Part shown: one piece after another, positions 30,526 through 41,672 of the stretch
How the letters are laid out: every line of letters starts with the position of its first letter
Position numbering within the stretch: the first letter of the stretch is position 1
DNA from: Hyphomicrobiales bacterium
GTDB taxonomy: Bacteria > Pseudomonadota > Alphaproteobacteria > Rhizobiales > Beijerinckiaceae
DNA: 64,000 nt
Direction: 5' to 3'
NCBI GenBank assembly: GCA_900470095.1
Contig: UBZM01000063.1
Span: forward strand, 1 to 64,000
Notes under the pieces: generated by a model
The model's input: only the letters and a program-made list of their open reading frames with translations
What the model was told of the DNA's origin: nothing
Database searches by the model: none
Program-made: the position numbers and the translations under genes

Positions 30526-30849
30526 TCAGGGGGTGGGCGCTGGCAGGAACACGGCGCGTGTCTCGGCGCCGAGGAGCGGAAGCTGCGGCGTCTTTGCGCA
30601 GAGCGAGAGAAGTTCGGCAGGCGCCGCGGTGACCTTCTCGACGTCGAGCAACGGACGCTGCGCGCCGCCGGCATAATAGCCGGCGAGCCACAGCACGAGC
30701 TGACTCTGGTCGTTGCCGGTCATGGCGCTGAAATCGGCGCAGGTCGCGCGGGTGAGATCGATACTCTCGGCATGTGTTGCACCAGCGGGGGCGAGCAAGC
30801 TTCCGGCCAGAGTCGCGAGCGCCGCGATATGGTGGAGTGGTCGGACCAT
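30526..30849 (-). CDS. HdeA/HdeB family periplasmic protein
   Basis: A 107-residue protein with a signal peptide (ATLAGSLLAPAGATHA) and the HdeA/B-like core IDLTRATCADFSAM followed by a second cysteine in LLSLCAKTP; the two cysteines should form a disulfide. HdeA/B proteins are acid-activated periplasmic chaperones in enterobacteria; the role in alphaproteobacteria is inferred. AGGAG lies 8 bases before the ATG at 30849, which decides this start over a TTG at 30882. It sits directly upstream of the M15-like gene. Confidence 0.78.
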   Translation of the reverse strand: MVRPLHHIAALATLAGSLLAPAGATHAESIDLTRATCADFSAMTGNDQSQLVLWLAGYYAGGAQRPLLDVEKVTAAPAELLSLCAKTPQLPLLGAETRAVFLPAPTP

Positions 30850-31092
30850 GCGTCTCGCTCCTGGGGCGGCTGATTCCCGCAATAAAGCCGATTCGTAACC
30901 ATCTTGTCGCGGCGCGCGCCTGCTACTTGGTGCGAGCTATCGGTTTCGCAGTAAAAAATGCGTGCAATGCGTCTGGTTCATTGCGGTGGCGCGGTTGTGC
31001 GACGCGGCGAACCCTTGCGTGATTCTAGAGTAGGGGCTAATCGACTGCCGATGCGTGTGCCGCGGGTCTGGGCCCGCGAAGCGAGGTTGTCC

Positions 31093-31473
31093 ATGCAAGC
31101 ATTACCTGTACCGTCCTTGCTGAGCGACTACCTGCCGCTGGCCATCTTCATCGGCGTTTCCATGGTCATTGGTCTTGCGCTGCTGATCGCACCGTTCGCC
31201 GTCGCGTATTCAAAACCGGACGCTGAAAAGCTCTCCGCCTATGAGTGCGGTTTCAACGCGTTCGATGACGCGCGCATGAAGTTCGATGTCCGCTTCTATC
31301 TGGTCTCGATCCTGTTCATCATCTTCGATCTCGAGGTCGCCTTCCTGTTTCCCTGGGCGGTCGCGTTCGGTGATCTCGGCTGGTATGGTTTTTGGTCAAT
31401 GATGATCTTTTTGGGCGTCCTGACCGTCGGATTCGTCTACGAATGGCGCAAGGGCGCGTTGGAGTGGGACTAA
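31093..31473 (+). CDS. nuoA: NADH-quinone oxidoreductase subunit A
   Basis: A 126-residue membrane subunit of complex I with three helices. The conserved loop [20 protein letters not shown] lies near residues 46-65. NuoA contributes to the proton-translocating membrane arm near the quinone site. The ATG at 31093 is chosen as the start of the family-typical N-terminus; the open frame begins earlier. First gene of the nuoA-N operon. Confidence 0.96.
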   Translation: MQALPVPSLLSDYLPLAIFIGVSMVIGLALLIAPFAVAYSKPDAEKLSAYECGFNAFDDARMKFDVRFYLVSILFIIFDLEVAFLFPWAVAFGDLGWYGFWSMMIFLGVLTVGFVYEWRKGALEWD

Positions 31474-31538
31474 CCGTCGGCTCGCGAGGCGCCGCCTCGG
31501 TGTTGATCTGACGGTAACGGGTTCACAAGGGTAGTTTC

Positions 31539-32123
31539 ATGGCAATCACAGCGATCGACCGCGGCGATCCGCTCGTCGCGCCCGCGCCCCGGGGGCTGCT
31601 CGGCCCGGACGGGAAGCCGGTGGGTGCGCGCGATCCCTTCTTCGTCGAGATCAACAACGAACTCGCGGACAAGGGTTTCCTCGTCACGGCGACCGACGAC
31701 CTGATCAACTGGTCACGTACCGGTTCACTGATGTGGATGACCTTCGGCCTCGCCTGTTGCGCCGTCGAGATGATGCAGCTGTCGATGCCGCGCTATGACG
31801 TCGAGCGCTTCGGCTTCGCGCCACGCGCGTCCCCACGCCAGTCCGACGTGATGATCGTTGCCGGCACGCTGACCAACAAGATGGCTCCGGCGCTGCGCAA
31901 GGTCTACGACCAGATGCCGGAGCCGCGCTACGTCATCTCGATGGGCTCCTGCGCCAATGGCGGCGGCTATTACCACTACAGCTACTCGGTGGTGCGCGGC
32001 TGCGACCGCATCGTGCCGATCGACATCTATGTTCCCGGCTGCCCGCCGACTGCGGAAGCGCTGCTCTACGGCGTGCTGCTGCTGCAGAAGAAGATTCGGC
32101 GCACCGGCACGATCGAACGCTAA
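31539..32123 (+). CDS. nuoB: NADH-quinone oxidoreductase subunit B
   Basis: A 194-residue peripheral subunit carrying the terminal [4Fe-4S] cluster N2. The cysteines are visible in [19 protein letters not shown] and [11 protein letters not shown]. It passes electrons to quinone. It follows nuoA by 65 bases. Residues 1-35 form a variable N-terminal extension. Confidence 0.98.
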   Translation: MAITAIDRGDPLVAPAPRGLLGPDGKPVGARDPFFVEINNELADKGFLVTATDDLINWSRTGSLMWMTFGLACCAVEMMQLSMPRYDVERFGFAPRASPRQSDVMIVAGTLTNKMAPALRKVYDQMPEPRYVISMGSCANGGGYYHYSYSVVRGCDRIVPIDIYVPGCPPTAEALLYGVLLLQKKIRRTGTIER

Positions 32124-32192
32124 ACGCCCCCGCACCAAGGCGGGTCTTGCTCCGGTCGTGACGATGCGAGCGGCGAAAAGGTTGAGGTTGAG

Positions 32193-32798
32193 ATGAGCGA
32201 AGAGCTCGTGACACTCGGTGAAGAGATCAAGGCTGCGCTGCCTGGCGCGGTCGTGAGTGCTGTCGTCGCCTTTGAGGAGTTGACGGTCGAGGTCGAGGCC
32301 GCGTCGATCGTCCAGGTCATGGCGACGCTTCGTGACGATCCGCGCTTTCGCTTCGTGAACTTCACCGATATCGCCGGCGCCGATTATCCCGCCCGCGAAA
32401 AACGCTTCGACGTCGTCTATCATCTGCTGTCGCCGCGCCATAACCGGCGTATCCGCGTCAAGGTGCAGACCGATGAGGCGACACCGGTTCCGTCGATCAT
32501 CGATATCTTCCCGGCGGCGAACTGGTACGAGCGGGAGGCCTATGATTTCTATGGAATCCTGTTCTCGGGGCACCCGGATCTGCGTCGGATCCTCACCGAT
32601 TACGGTTTCGAGGGCTATCCGCTGCGCAAGGATTTCCCGCTGACCGGCTTCGTCGAGGTACGTTATGACGACGAGCAGAAGCGGGTCGTCTACGAACCCG
32701 TGAAGCTCACCCAGGAATTCAGGAATTTCGACTTTTTGAGCCCCTGGGAAGGCACGGATTACGTGCTACCCGGTGACGAGAAGGCGAAGGGAGCCTGA
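32193..32798 (+). CDS. nuoC: NADH-quinone oxidoreductase subunit C
   Basis: A 201-residue 30-kDa-type subunit of the peripheral arm. The signature [22 protein letters not shown] lies near residue 109 (quoted here in its recognisable core [12 protein letters not shown]), and the C-terminus has [10 protein letters not shown]. It is separate from nuoD, unlike the fused NuoCD of E. coli, the usual alphaproteobacterial form. A GFA-family gene follows 5 bases later. Confidence 0.97.
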   Translation: MSEELVTLGEEIKAALPGAVVSAVVAFEELTVEVEAASIVQVMATLRDDPRFRFVNFTDIAGADYPAREKRFDVVYHLLSPRHNRRIRVKVQTDEATPVPSIIDIFPAANWYEREAYDFYGILFSGHPDLRRILTDYGFEGYPLRKDFPLTGFVEVRYDDEQKRVVYEPVKLTQEFRNFDFLSPWEGTDYVLPGDEKAKGA

Positions 32799-32803
32799 AC
32801 GCG

Positions 32804-33238
32804 ATGGCTGCTGCCGACAAAACCCTGTCCGGAGGCTGTCTCTGCGGCGCGGTCCGTTTTGCGGCCGTGCCGGAGAAGCTGGAAATGGATGTCTGCCATT
32901 GCGGCATGTGCCGGAAATGGAGCGGCGGCACCTTCATGGCCGTGCCCTGCACCGGGGTGACGGTCGACGACGACGCCGCGCTCGGCGTCTATCCGTCCTC
33001 TGACTGGGGCGAGCGCGTGTTCTGCAGGACCTGCGGCTCCAGTCTGTTCTGGCGGCTGCGCGGCGCAGAGGGGCATGTCGCCGTCTCGATGCAGAGCTTC
33101 GACGACCTTTCGCCCTTCGCCTTCACCGAAGAAATCTTCATCGACGAGAAGCCAGCGCTCTATGCCTTTGCAGGAGAGCGGCCGCGCAAGACCGGCGCGC
33201 AGGTCGTCGCCGAATTCGCCGCGAAACAGGCGGGCTGA
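32804..33238 (+). CDS. GFA family (glutathione-dependent formaldehyde-activating) protein inside nuo operon
   Basis: A 144-residue GFA-fold protein with zinc ligands in [17 protein letters not shown] and [13 protein letters not shown] proteins bind zinc and some bind S-hydroxymethyl glutathione, though many have no known activity. It sits between nuoC (5-base gap) and nuoD (2-base gap) on the same strand, so it must be translated from the complex I transcript. Residues and length are normal, so it looks functional. A link to complex I assembly or metabolism is only suggested by position. Confidence 0.88.
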   Translation: MAAADKTLSGGCLCGAVRFAAVPEKLEMDVCHCGMCRKWSGGTFMAVPCTGVTVDDDAALGVYPSSDWGERVFCRTCGSSLFWRLRGAEGHVAVSMQSFDDLSPFAFTEEIFIDEKPALYAFAGERPRKTGAQVVAEFAAKQAG

Positions 33239-33240
33239 GA

Positions 33241-34431
33241 ATGACCGAGCACAACATCCGCAATTTCTCGATCAATTTCGGGCCGCAGCACCCGGCGGCA
33301 CACGGCGTGCTGCGCCTCGTGCTGGAGCTCGATGGTGAGATCGTCGAACGCGTCGATCCGCATATCGGCCTGCTGCATCGTGGCACCGAGAAACTGATCG
33401 AAGCCAAGACCTATCTGCAGGCGCTGCCCTATTTCGATCGGCTCGACTATGTCGCGCCGATGAACCAGGAGCATGCCTATTCGCTTGCGGTCGAGAAGCT
33501 GATGGGGGTGATCGTGCCGCGGCGCGGCCAGCTCATCCGCGTGCTCTATTCTGAGATTGGTCGCATCCTCTCGCATATCCTCAACGTCACCACGCAGGCG
33601 ATGGACGTCGGCGCGCTGACGCCGCCGCTCTGGGGCTTCGAGGAACGCGAGAAGCTGATGATCTTCTACGAGCGGGCCTGCGGCGCGCGCATGCATGCGG
33701 CCTATGTTCGGCCGGGCGGCGTTCACCAGGACCTGCCGCCGTCGCTGATCCACGATATCGCCGAATGGTGCGACCCGTTCCTCAAGGTCTGCGACGACCT
33801 CGAGGGGCTGCTCACCGACAACCGCATCTTCAAGCAGCGCAATGTCGATATCGGCGTCGTCGATCTCGACACCTGCTGGAAATGGGGGTTCTCGGGCGTG
33901 ATGGTGCGCGGCTCCGGCGCCGCCTGGGACCTGCGCAAGAGCCAGCCCTATGAATGCTATGAGGAGATGGAATTCGACATCCCCATCGGCAAGAACGGCG
34001 ACTGCTACGACCGCTACTGCATCCGCATGGAAGAGATGCGCCAGTCCGTGCGCATCATGAAGCAGTGCTGCGAGAAGCTGCTGGCTGCCGATGGCGGCGG
34101 GCCGGTCTCGTCCCTCGACGGCAAGATGGTCCCGCCGAAGCGGGGCGAGATGAAGCGCTCGATGGAAGCGCTCATCCACCATTTCAAGCTTTACACCGAG
34201 GGCTACAAGGTTCCCGAAGGCGAAGTCTATGCCGCCGTCGAGGCGCCGAAGGGCGAGTTCGGCGTCTATCTCGTCTCCGACGGCACCAACAAGCCATATC
34301 GCTGCAAGATCAAGGCTCCTGGCTTCGCCCATCTCCAGGCCATGGATTTCATGTGCCGCAAGCACATGCTGGCGGACGTCTCCGCGATCCTCGGCTCTCT
34401 TGACATCGTTTTTGGTGAGGTGGACCGCTAA
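33241..34431 (+). CDS. nuoD: NADH-quinone oxidoreductase subunit D
   Basis: A 396-residue 49-kDa-type subunit forming the quinone-binding pocket with NuoB. It shows [20 protein letters not shown] at the N-terminus and the related-to-hydrogenase HRGTEKL and FDRLDYV motifs. The C-terminus [12 protein letters not shown] is canonical. The stop overlaps the nuoE start by one base. Confidence 0.98.
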   Translation: MTEHNIRNFSINFGPQHPAAHGVLRLVLELDGEIVERVDPHIGLLHRGTEKLIEAKTYLQALPYFDRLDYVAPMNQEHAYSLAVEKLMGVIVPRRGQLIRVLYSEIGRILSHILNVTTQAMDVGALTPPLWGFEEREKLMIFYERACGARMHAAYVRPGGVHQDLPPSLIHDIAEWCDPFLKVCDDLEGLLTDNRIFKQRNVDIGVVDLDTCWKWGFSGVMVRGSGAAWDLRKSQPYECYEEMEFDIPIGKNGDCYDRYCIRMEEMRQSVRIMKQCCEKLLAADGGGPVSSLDGKMVPPKRGEMKRSMEALIHHFKLYTEGYKVPEGEVYAAVEAPKGEFGVYLVSDGTNKPYRCKIKAPGFAHLQAMDFMCRKHMLADVSAILGSLDIVFGEVDR

Positions 34432-35375
34432 TGTCCGTCCGTCGTCTCGCACCCGATCATATTCAACCCGCTTCCTTCGCCTTCACGGCGGCGAACGAGA
34501 ACTGGGCCGACCAGCAGATCGCCAAATATCCGGAAGGCCGGCAGGCCTCCGCCGTGATTCCGCTGCTGTGGAAGGCTCAGGAACAGCATCATGGCTGGGT
34601 TCCGCGCGCCGCGATCGAGGCGGTGGCAAAGAAGCTCTCCATGGCGCCGATGCGCGTGCTGGAGATCGCGACCTTCTACACCATGTTCAACCTGCAGCCG
34701 GTCGGCGCTCACTTCATCCAGCTTTGCGGCACGACGCCTTGCGCCTTGCGCGGCGCCGAGGCGCTGAAGAAGGTCTGCGAGGATGTCATCGGCCCGCAAT
34801 GGACCGTATCAGCCGATGGCAAGCTGTCCTGGCTCGAGGTCGAATGCCTGGGCGCCTGCTGCAACGCTCCGATGGCGCAGATCAATTTCGACTATTACGA
34901 AGACCTGACTCCCGAGAATTTCCGCGCGCTCCTCGACGATTTGCGACATGATCGGCCGACCAAGCCCGGCCCGCAGATTGACCGCTCCTGCTCGGAACCG
35001 GTCGGCGGCGGTGAAACGCTCAAGGATCCGGGCCTCTATGACGGCTCGATGGTCGGGGCGGGCAATTGGCAGGCCCGCGTCACCGAACAGCGCAAAGCAG
35101 CGGCCGAGGCCGCGGTCGCCAAGGCTGCGGCGGAAGCAGCGGCCAAGGCTGCCGAGGCGACGCCGGCTGCGGTTGAGACCAAGCCGGCGACCGAAACCGC
35201 GGCTCCCGCCCGTCCGAAGCCTTCGTCCCCGGCACAGCCTGCGGGCTCCGCGCAGGACACGCCGGCAGCTGGCGGCAAGGTCGACAAGGACGCCGTTGCT
35301 GAATCTGCGAAGCCGGCCGATGCGCCGGCGCGCCGTACGCGGGCTGCCAAGCCCAGCGACAAGCCGAAAGAGTGA
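34431..35375 (+). CDS. nuoE: NADH-quinone oxidoreductase subunit E with long C-terminal tail
   Basis: A 314-residue 24-kDa-type subunit. The thioredoxin-like [2Fe-2S] domain (residues ~20-170) has the four cysteines in [10 protein letters not shown] and [11 protein letters not shown]. From about residue 215 a ~100-residue Ala/Pro/Lys-rich tail follows, beyond the usual ~165-220 length of the core. The tail is low complexity and probably disordered. It begins with a one-base overlap with nuoD and precedes nuoF by 8 bases. Confidence 0.95.
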   Translation: MSVRRLAPDHIQPASFAFTAANENWADQQIAKYPEGRQASAVIPLLWKAQEQHHGWVPRAAIEAVAKKLSMAPMRVLEIATFYTMFNLQPVGAHFIQLCGTTPCALRGAEALKKVCEDVIGPQWTVSADGKLSWLEVECLGACCNAPMAQINFDYYEDLTPENFRALLDDLRHDRPTKPGPQIDRSCSEPVGGGETLKDPGLYDGSMVGAGNWQARVTEQRKAAAEAAVAKAAAEAAAKAAEATPAAVETKPATETAAPARPKPSSPAQPAGSAQDTPAAGGKVDKDAVAESAKPADAPARRTRAAKPSDKPKE

Positions 35376-35383
35376 GGCGAGAC

Positions 35384-36688
35384 ATGCTCGCAGATCGCGA
35401 CCGCATCTTTACGAACCTCTACGGCCGGCACGACCTGTCGCTGAAGGGCGCCATGGCGCGTGGCGCCTGGGACGGCACCAAGTTCCTGCTCGAGCAGGGG
35501 CGCGACTGGATCATCGACGAGATGAAGCGCTCGGGCCTGCGCGGGCGCGGCGGCGCCGGCTTCCCGACCGGTCTCAAGTGGTCGTTCATGCCGAAGCAGA
35601 ACGACGGGCGTCCGCATTACCTCGTCGTCAATGCCGACGAATCGGAGCCCGGCACCTGCAAGGACCGCGAGATCATGCGCAACGACCCGCATACGCTGGT
35701 CGAGGGCTGCCTGATCGCCTCCTTCGCCATGGGCGCGCATGCGGCCTACATCTATATTCGCGGCGAATATGTCCGTGAGCGCGAGGCGCTGCAGCGCGCC
35801 GTCGACGAGGCCTATGCGGCAAACCTCATCGGCAAGAACAACAAGCACGGCTATCCGTTTGATCTCTATGTGCATCACGGCGCGGGCGCCTATATCTGCG
35901 GCGAGGAAACGGCGCTGCTGGAGAGCCTCGAGGGCAAGAAGGGCATGCCGCGGCTGAAGCCGCCATTCCCGGCCAATGTCGGCCTCTATGGCTGCCCGAC
36001 CACCGTCAACAATGTCGAGTCGATCGCGGTGGCGCCGACCATCCTGCGCCGCGGCGCGAGCTGGTTCTCCTCGCTCGGCAACCCGAACAATGTCGGCACC
36101 AAGCTGTTCTGCGTCTCGGGCCATGTGAACAAGCCCTGCAACGTCGAAGAGGTGATGGGCATCCCGTTCCGCGAGCTGATCGACCGCCATTGCGGCGGCA
36201 TCCGCGGTGGCTGGGACAATCTGCTCGCCGTCATCCCCGGCGGCTCTTCCGTGCGCATGGTGCCTGCGGAGCAGATCATCGACACGCCGATGGATTTCGA
36301 CTCGCTCTCGAAGCTGCGCTCGGGCCTCGGCACCGCCGCGGTGATCGTCATGGACAAGTCGACCGACATCGTCCGCGCCATTGCCCGCATCAGCTATTTC
36401 TACAAGCATGAGAGCTGCGGCCAGTGCACACCGTGCCGCGAGGGCACGGGCTGGATGTGGCGCGTGCTCAACCGCATGGCCGAGGGCAGGGCGCAGAAGC
36501 GCGAGATCGACATGCTGCTGGACGTCACCAAGCAGGTCGAAGGCCACACAATCTGCGCACTCGGCGATGCCGCGGCCTGGCCGATCCAGGGCCTGATCGC
36601 GCATTTCCGTCACGAGATCGAAAAGCGCATCGACGATTATGCCGCCAATCCGCATTCCGAGCCGGCGCGGCTGATGGCGGCGGAGTAA
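35384..36688 (+). CDS. nuoF: NADH-quinone oxidoreductase subunit F
   Basis: A 434-residue 51-kDa-type subunit that oxidises NADH. The NADH site is [13 protein letters not shown], the FMN-binding region is [12 protein letters not shown], and the [4Fe-4S] N3 cysteines lie in [12 protein letters not shown] with the fourth C in HTICALGDA. The ATG at 35384 is chosen over a GTG at 35372 because it begins the conserved N-terminus. Four bases before nuoG. Confidence 0.98.
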   Translation: MLADRDRIFTNLYGRHDLSLKGAMARGAWDGTKFLLEQGRDWIIDEMKRSGLRGRGGAGFPTGLKWSFMPKQNDGRPHYLVVNADESEPGTCKDREIMRNDPHTLVEGCLIASFAMGAHAAYIYIRGEYVREREALQRAVDEAYAANLIGKNNKHGYPFDLYVHHGAGAYICGEETALLESLEGKKGMPRLKPPFPANVGLYGCPTTVNNVESIAVAPTILRRGASWFSSLGNPNNVGTKLFCVSGHVNKPCNVEEVMGIPFRELIDRHCGGIRGGWDNLLAVIPGGSSVRMVPAEQIIDTPMDFDSLSKLRSGLGTAAVIVMDKSTDIVRAIARISYFYKHESCGQCTPCREGTGWMWRVLNRMAEGRAQKREIDMLLDVTKQVEGHTICALGDAAAWPIQGLIAHFRHEIEKRIDDYAANPHSEPARLMAAE

Positions 36689-36692
36689 GACC

Positions 36693-38756
36693 ATGACCAA
36701 ACTCGTCATCGACGGTATCGAGGTCGACGTCCCGGCCGATTACACCGTGCTCCAGGCCTGCGAGGCTGCCGGCGCCGAAGTGCCGCGCTTCTGCTTCCAT
36801 GAGCGGCTCTCGATCGCCGGCAATTGCCGCATGTGCCTGGTCGAGGTGAAGGGCGGACCGCCGAAGCCCCAGGCCTCCTGCGCCATCGGCGTGCGCGACC
36901 TGCGCCCCGGCCCGAATGGCGAGCCGCCGGTCGTCTCGACCAAGTCGCCGATGGTCAAGAAGGCGCGCGAAGGGGTGATGGAGTTCCTGCTCATCAATCA
37001 CCCGCTCGACTGCCCGATCTGCGACCAGGGCGGCGAGTGCGACCTGCAGGACCAGGCGATGGCCTATGGCGTGGACAATTCCCGCTATGCCGAGAACAAG
37101 CGCGCGGTCGAGGACAAGTATATTGGCCCGTTGGTGAAGACGACGATGACGCGCTGCATCCACTGCACGCGCTGCGTCCGCTTCACCACCGAAGTCGCCG
37201 GCGGTACCGATCTCGGCGCCATTGGCCGCGGCGAGGACATGGAGATCACGACCTATCTCGAACAAGCGATGGGTTCGGAACTCCAGGGCAATATCGTCGA
37301 TCTTTGCCCGGTCGGCGCGCTGACCTCGCGGCCCTACCAGAACAAGGCCCGCCCCTGGGAACTGACCAAGACCGAATCCGTCGACGTGATGGATGCGGTC
37401 GGCTCCGCCATCCGGGTCGATTCCCGTGGCCGCGAAGTGATGCGCATCCTGCCGCGCGTCAACGAGGCGGTGAACGAGGAGTGGATCTCCGACAAGACCC
37501 GCCATGTCGTCGACGGCCTGCGCACGCAACGTCTCGACCGGCCCTATATCCGGCAGAACGGCGCGCTGAAGCCTGCAAGCTGGAACGAGGCCTTCGCGCT
37601 GATTGCGGACCGGCTGAATGCGACCGGGCCTGAGCGCGTCGGCGCGATCGTCGGCGACCTTGCCGCGGTCGAGGAGACGTTCGCACTCAAGAGCCTGATG
37701 GCCTCGCTTGGGGTCGGTAATATCGATAGTCGCCAGGATGGTGCGAAACTGCATCCCAAGCATGGCCGCGCCAGCTACCTTCTCAATGCCGGCATCGCCG
37801 GGATCGAGGATGCGACCTCGCTGCTGATCATCGGTGCCAATCCCCGCAGGGAAGCGCCGATCCTTAACGCCCGCATCCGCAAGCGCTGGCTGCGCGGTGA
37901 CTTCAAGGTCTCGCTGATTGGCGAACAGGCCGATCTGACCTACGCCCATGACTATCTCGGCGCTGGTCCCGAGACCCTGGCCGATCTCGTCAAGCGCGCT
38001 CCGGCCGCCGGCGACAAGCCGATGGTTCTGGTCGGGCAGGGCGCTCTGGCCCGCGCGGATGGCGAAGCGATCCTCTCGCTCGCCGCCAAGGCGGCACAGG
38101 TGCTGGGCACGGTCAAGGATGGCTGGAACGGCTTCGGCGTGCTGCATACCGCGGCCGCGCGCGTCGGTGCGCTCGATCTCGGCTTCGTGCCGGGCGAGGG
38201 GGCACTCGATGTCGACGGCATGGTTTCGCCCGGCGCACTTGATGTGCTGTTCCTGCTCGGCGCCGACGAGGTCGAAGTCCCGGCCGGGGCTTTCGTGGTC
38301 TATCAGGGCACGCATGGCGACCGTGGCGCGCATCGCGCCGATGTCATCCTCCCGGGCGCCGCCTATACCGAGAAGTCCGGCACCTATGCCAATACCGAGG
38401 GCAGGGTGCAGATGACCGATCGTGCCACCTTCCCGCCGGGCGATGCCCGCGAGGATTGGGCGATTCTGCGGGCGCTCTCCGGTGTACTCGGCAAGACCTT
38501 GCCCTTCGACTCGCTCGCGGCGCTGCGCCAGGCACTCTATGCTGCCCATCCGCATTTCGCCGGGCTCGATACGCTTCCCGCGGCTGACGCCTCTTCGCTT
38601 GGCGCCCTTGCGGGACTCGGCGGCAAGACCGACAAGGCTGGCTTCGCCTCGCCGGTCTCTGATTTCTACCAGACCAACCCGATCGCGCGTGCCTCGGCCG
38701 TGATGGCGGAATGCTCGGCGCTGGCCTCTGGCCGGATGCGGCAGGCGGCGGAGTAA
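36693..38756 (+). CDS. nuoG: NADH-quinone oxidoreductase subunit G
   Basis: A 687-residue 75-kDa-type subunit. N-terminal [2Fe-2S] ligands appear in VPRFCFHE and NCRMCLVEV, then the His-Cys [4Fe-4S] site [14 protein letters not shown] and the second cluster CIHCTRC. The rest is a molybdopterin-oxidoreductase-like domain without cofactor role. Length is typical of alphaproteobacteria. It is followed after 6 bases by nuoH. Confidence 0.98.
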   Translation: MTKLVIDGIEVDVPADYTVLQACEAAGAEVPRFCFHERLSIAGNCRMCLVEVKGGPPKPQASCAIGVRDLRPGPNGEPPVVSTKSPMVKKAREGVMEFLLINHPLDCPICDQGGECDLQDQAMAYGVDNSRYAENKRAVEDKYIGPLVKTTMTRCIHCTRCVRFTTEVAGGTDLGAIGRGEDMEITTYLEQAMGSELQGNIVDLCPVGALTSRPYQNKARPWELTKTESVDVMDAVGSAIRVDSRGREVMRILPRVNEAVNEEWISDKTRHVVDGLRTQRLDRPYIRQNGALKPASWNEAFALIADRLNATGPERVGAIVGDLAAVEETFALKSLMASLGVGNIDSRQDGAKLHPKHGRASYLLNAGIAGIEDATSLLIIGANPRREAPILNARIRKRWLRGDFKVSLIGEQADLTYAHDYLGAGPETLADLVKRAPAAGDKPMVLVGQGALARADGEAILSLAAKAAQVLGTVKDGWNGFGVLHTAAARVGALDLGFVPGEGALDVDGMVSPGALDVLFLLGADEVEVPAGAFVVYQGTHGDRGAHRADVILPGAAYTEKSGTYANTEGRVQMTDRATFPPGDAREDWAILRALSGVLGKTLPFDSLAALRQALYAAHPHFAGLDTLPAADASSLGALAGLGGKTDKAGFASPVSDFYQTNPIARASAVMAECSALASGRMRQAAE

Positions 38757-38762
38757 GGCCAG

Positions 38763-39782
38763 ATGAACTGGGATATCGTCCTCGATCTCGCGATCATTCT
38801 CGGCAAGAGCCTGCTGCTGCTGGTTTGCCTGCTCGTCTTCATCGCCTTCATCCTGCTGGCGGACCGCAAGATCTGGGCGGCGGTGCAGCTTCGGCGCGGA
38901 CCGAACGTGGTCGGGCCGTTCGGCCTGTTCCAGAGTTTTGCCGACCTGCTGAAATTCGTCTTCAAGGAGCCGATCGTCCCGTCGAGCTCCAACAAGGGCG
39001 TCTTCCTGCTCGCCCCGCTGGTCTCCTGCGTGCTCTCGCTCGCGGCCTGGGCGGTCATCCCGGTTGCGGATGGCTGGGCGATCGCCGACATCAATGTCGG
39101 CATCCTCTATATCTTCGCGATCTCGTCGCTCGGCGTCTATGGCGTGATCATGGGCGGCTGGGCCTCGAATTCGAAATACCCGTTCCTCGGCGCCCTGCGC
39201 TCGGCGGCCCAGATGGTCTCCTACGAAGTCTCGATCGGCTTCGTCATCATCACCGTCCTGCTTTGCGTCGGTTCGCTGAACCTGTCGGCCATCGTGGAGG
39301 CGCAGAACACGAGCTGGGGTATGCTGCGCTGGTTCTTCCTGCCGCTGTTCCCGATGTTCGTCGTCTTCTTCATCTCGGCTCTGGCCGAGACGAACCGGCC
39401 GCCCTTCGATCTGCCGGAAGCGGAGTCCGAGCTCGTCGCCGGCTTCATGGTCGAGTACTCCTCGACGCCGTATCTGCTGTTCATGCTCGGCGAATACGTG
39501 GCGATCATGACGATGTGCTCGCTGACCACGATCCTGTTCCTCGGGGGCTGGCTGCCGCCGTTCCCGATCGCGCCCTTCACCTGGCTGCCCGGCGTGTTCT
39601 GGTTCGCGCTCAAGATCTGCCTGGTGTTCTTCATGTTCGCCATGGTGAAGGCCTTCGTGCCGCGCTACCGCTATGATCAGCTGATGCGGCTGGGCTGGAA
39701 GGTGTTCCTGCCGATCTCGCTGGTCTCGGTCGTGGTCGTCGCGGCAGTGCTGCAGATCACCGGCTGGGGGCCGGTGCGCTGA
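38763..39782 (+). CDS. nuoH: NADH-quinone oxidoreductase subunit H
   Basis: A 339-residue membrane subunit at the joint of the two arms, forming part of the quinone channel. Conserved features include [20 protein letters not shown], the [20 protein letters not shown] loop and the C-terminal [14 protein letters not shown]. The stop overlaps the start of the next small gene by one base (TGATG). Confidence 0.98.
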   Translation: MNWDIVLDLAIILGKSLLLLVCLLVFIAFILLADRKIWAAVQLRRGPNVVGPFGLFQSFADLLKFVFKEPIVPSSSNKGVFLLAPLVSCVLSLAAWAVIPVADGWAIADINVGILYIFAISSLGVYGVIMGGWASNSKYPFLGALRSAAQMVSYEVSIGFVIITVLLCVGSLNLSAIVEAQNTSWGMLRWFFLPLFPMFVVFFISALAETNRPPFDLPEAESELVAGFMVEYSSTPYLLFMLGEYVAIMTMCSLTTILFLGGWLPPFPIAPFTWLPGVFWFALKICLVFFMFAMVKAFVPRYRYDQLMRLGWKVFLPISLVSVVVVAAVLQITGWGPVR

Positions 39783-40024
39783 TGGAATTATCCACCGCGG
39801 GGCTGATCGGCGCTGCCGTCGGTCTGGTCCTGGGGTGGGTGGACTACAAGGTCGTCGGAGGCCTCGTCGAGCGCGCGCTGCGCCGGACGGATACCTCGAC
39901 GACACGCGAGGAGAAAGACGATTACGAACGGCGCATCAGGCTGTTCAGGATCGTCTTTCTGATCGGCACCATGGGGTTCTTCCCCATTCTGGGTTACCTG
40001 CTCGGCCGTCTGCTGTTCGGTTGA
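39782..40024 (+). CDS. Small two-helix membrane protein inside nuo operon
   Basis: An 80-residue protein with two hydrophobic helices (residues ~6-27 and ~58-78) joined by a charged loop with [20 protein letters not shown]. The one-base overlap with nuoH and the 22-base gap to nuoI mean it is translated from the complex I message. I recognise no family. It may be a clade-specific accessory or assembly protein for complex I; this is inferred from position. Confidence 0.78.
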   Translation: MELSTAGLIGAAVGLVLGWVDYKVVGGLVERALRRTDTSTTREEKDDYERRIRLFRIVFLIGTMGFFPILGYLLGRLLFG

Positions 40025-40046
40025 GTTTGTGAAGAGGATGAGAGCG

Positions 40047-40535
40047 ATGTCACTCGCGCAAGCCGCCAAAGGGCTGCTTCTCAAGGAGTTCGTTTCGGCG
40101 TTCTTCCTGTCGATGCGCTATTTCTTCAAGCCGAAGGCGACGCTCAACTATCCCTTCGAGAAGGGCGTGCTTTCGCCGCGCTTCCGCGGCGAGCACGCGT
40201 TGCGCCGCTATCCCAATGGCGAGGAACGCTGCATTGCGTGCAAGCTCTGCGAAGCGATCTGCCCGGCGCAGGCGATCACCATCGAGGCCGGCCCGCGCCG
40301 AAATGATGGCACGCGTCGCACCACGCGCTACGACATCGACATGACGAAGTGCATCTATTGCGGCTTCTGTCAGGAAGCCTGCCCGGTGGACGCCATCGTC
40401 GAGGGGCCGAACTTCGAATTCGCGACCGAAACCCGCGAAGAACTGTTCTACGACAAGGCAAAACTGCTGGCGAACGGCGATCGCTGGGAGCGCGAGATCG
40501 CGCGCAACATCGCGATGGATGCGCCGTATCGCTGA
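40047..40535 (+). CDS. nuoI: NADH-quinone oxidoreductase subunit I
   Basis: A 162-residue 23-kDa-type subunit with two [4Fe-4S] clusters (N6a and N6b), each from a CxxCxxCxxxCP motif: [12 protein letters not shown] and [12 protein letters not shown]. It links NuoG/NuoF clusters to NuoB. The ATG at 40047 gives the standard [12 protein letters not shown]-terminus; earlier in-frame starts at 40029 and 40038 add only a few residues. Confidence 0.98.
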   Translation: MSLAQAAKGLLLKEFVSAFFLSMRYFFKPKATLNYPFEKGVLSPRFRGEHALRRYPNGEERCIACKLCEAICPAQAITIEAGPRRNDGTRRTTRYDIDMTKCIYCGFCQEACPVDAIVEGPNFEFATETREELFYDKAKLLANGDRWEREIARNIAMDAPYR

Positions 40536-40716
40536 GGCGGTGAAGTCCTCCACGGCTCCGGGCATCTGGGGCAGCGGGCAGGGATGACGAGGGATGGGGA
40601 GCGTCGCGCGGTTGTCGCGTCCGGCGGGCCTCTCTATAGACGCTCAAAACTGTGCCTGACTCGCTTGGGCACGCTTGAAACGAGGGCCGCCCGCAAGGGC
40701 GGAAGGGCTGACCGAG

Positions 40717-41340
40717 ATGAACGCCGCAGCGGCATTCTTCTATCTGTTCTCTGGCATCACCGTCGCTTCGGCGTTCATGGTGGTGTCGTCGCGCAACCCC
40801 GTTCATTCGGTGCTGTTCCTGATCCTGGCCTTCGTCAATGCGGCGGGCCTGTTCCTGCTGCTCGGGGCCGAGTTCCTCGCGATGCTGCTGGTCGTCGTCT
40901 ATGTCGGCGCGGTCGCGGTGCTCTTCCTCTTCGTGGTGATGATGCTCGACGTCGACTTCGCCGAGTTCCGCCAGGGCTTCCTGAACTACCTGCCGGTCGG
41001 GGCGCTGGTCGGGTTGATCTTCCTGGTCGAACTGCTGCTGGTGGTTGGCGCCTGGGTGATCGATCCGAAGATCGTCAGCACGCCTGTCGCCGCGATCCCG
41101 GCCAATATCAGCAACACCGAGGCGCTCGGCCAGGTGCTCTACACCCAGTATGTCTATTATTTCCAGGCGGCCGGTCTGGTGCTGCTCGTCGCCATGATCG
41201 GCGCGATCGTGCTGACCCTGCGCGACCGTCCCGGCGTCAAGCGCCAGAATGTCGTCGCCCAGAATGCCCGCACCAAGGAAACCGCGATGGAAGTGCGCAA
41301 GGTGCCTTCGCGCGCCGGCCTGCCTGAGGAGACCGTCTGA
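40717..41340 (+). CDS. nuoJ: NADH-quinone oxidoreductase subunit J
   Basis: A 207-residue membrane subunit with five helices. The pi-bulge helix region reads [18 protein letters not shown], the typical NuoJ helix 3. The ATG at 40717 is preferred to an in-frame upstream start. A 181-base gap separates it from nuoI, the largest in the operon, and its stop overlaps nuoK by one base. Confidence 0.97.
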   Translation: MNAAAAFFYLFSGITVASAFMVVSSRNPVHSVLFLILAFVNAAGLFLLLGAEFLAMLLVVVYVGAVAVLFLFVVMMLDVDFAEFRQGFLNYLPVGALVGLIFLVELLLVVGAWVIDPKIVSTPVAAIPANISNTEALGQVLYTQYVYYFQAAGLVLLVAMIGAIVLTLRDRPGVKRQNVVAQNARTKETAMEVRKVPSRAGLPEETV

Positions 41341-41645
41341 TGATCGGCCTGGGACATTATCTCGCGGTCGGCGCGATCCTGTTCACGCTCGGCGTGCTCG
41401 GCATCTTCATCAACCGCAAGAACGTCATCGTCATCCTGATGTCGATCGAGCTCATCCTGCTCGCGGTCAACATCAACTTCGTGGCCTTCTCGTCGTTCAT
41501 GAACGACCTCGTCGGCCAGGTCTTTGCGCTCTTGGTGCTGACTGTCGCGGCGGCGGAAGCCGCGATCGGCCTCGCCATTCTTGTCGTCTACTTCCGAAAT
41601 CGCGGCACGATCGCGGTGGAAGACATCAACATGATGAAAGGCTGA
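41340..41645 (+). CDS. nuoK: NADH-quinone oxidoreductase subunit K
   Basis: A 101-residue subunit with three helices, related to MrpC. The two membrane glutamates lie in [13 protein letters not shown] and [12 protein letters not shown]. Start codon overlaps the nuoJ stop by one base. Confidence 0.98.
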   Translation: MIGLGHYLAVGAILFTLGVLGIFINRKNVIVILMSIELILLAVNINFVAFSSFMNDLVGQVFALLVLTVAAAEAAIGLAILVVYFRNRGTIAVEDINMMKG

Positions 41646-41672
41646 GCGCGCCTGCGCGCCCTGCTAGCTGCC

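Noticed and set aside
36525-39905. Very long minus-strand open frame opposite nuoG and nuoH
   Set aside because: It is the antisense shadow of two clear complex I genes. Its product is Arg/Asp/His-rich without any domain, as is common in high-GC sequence.
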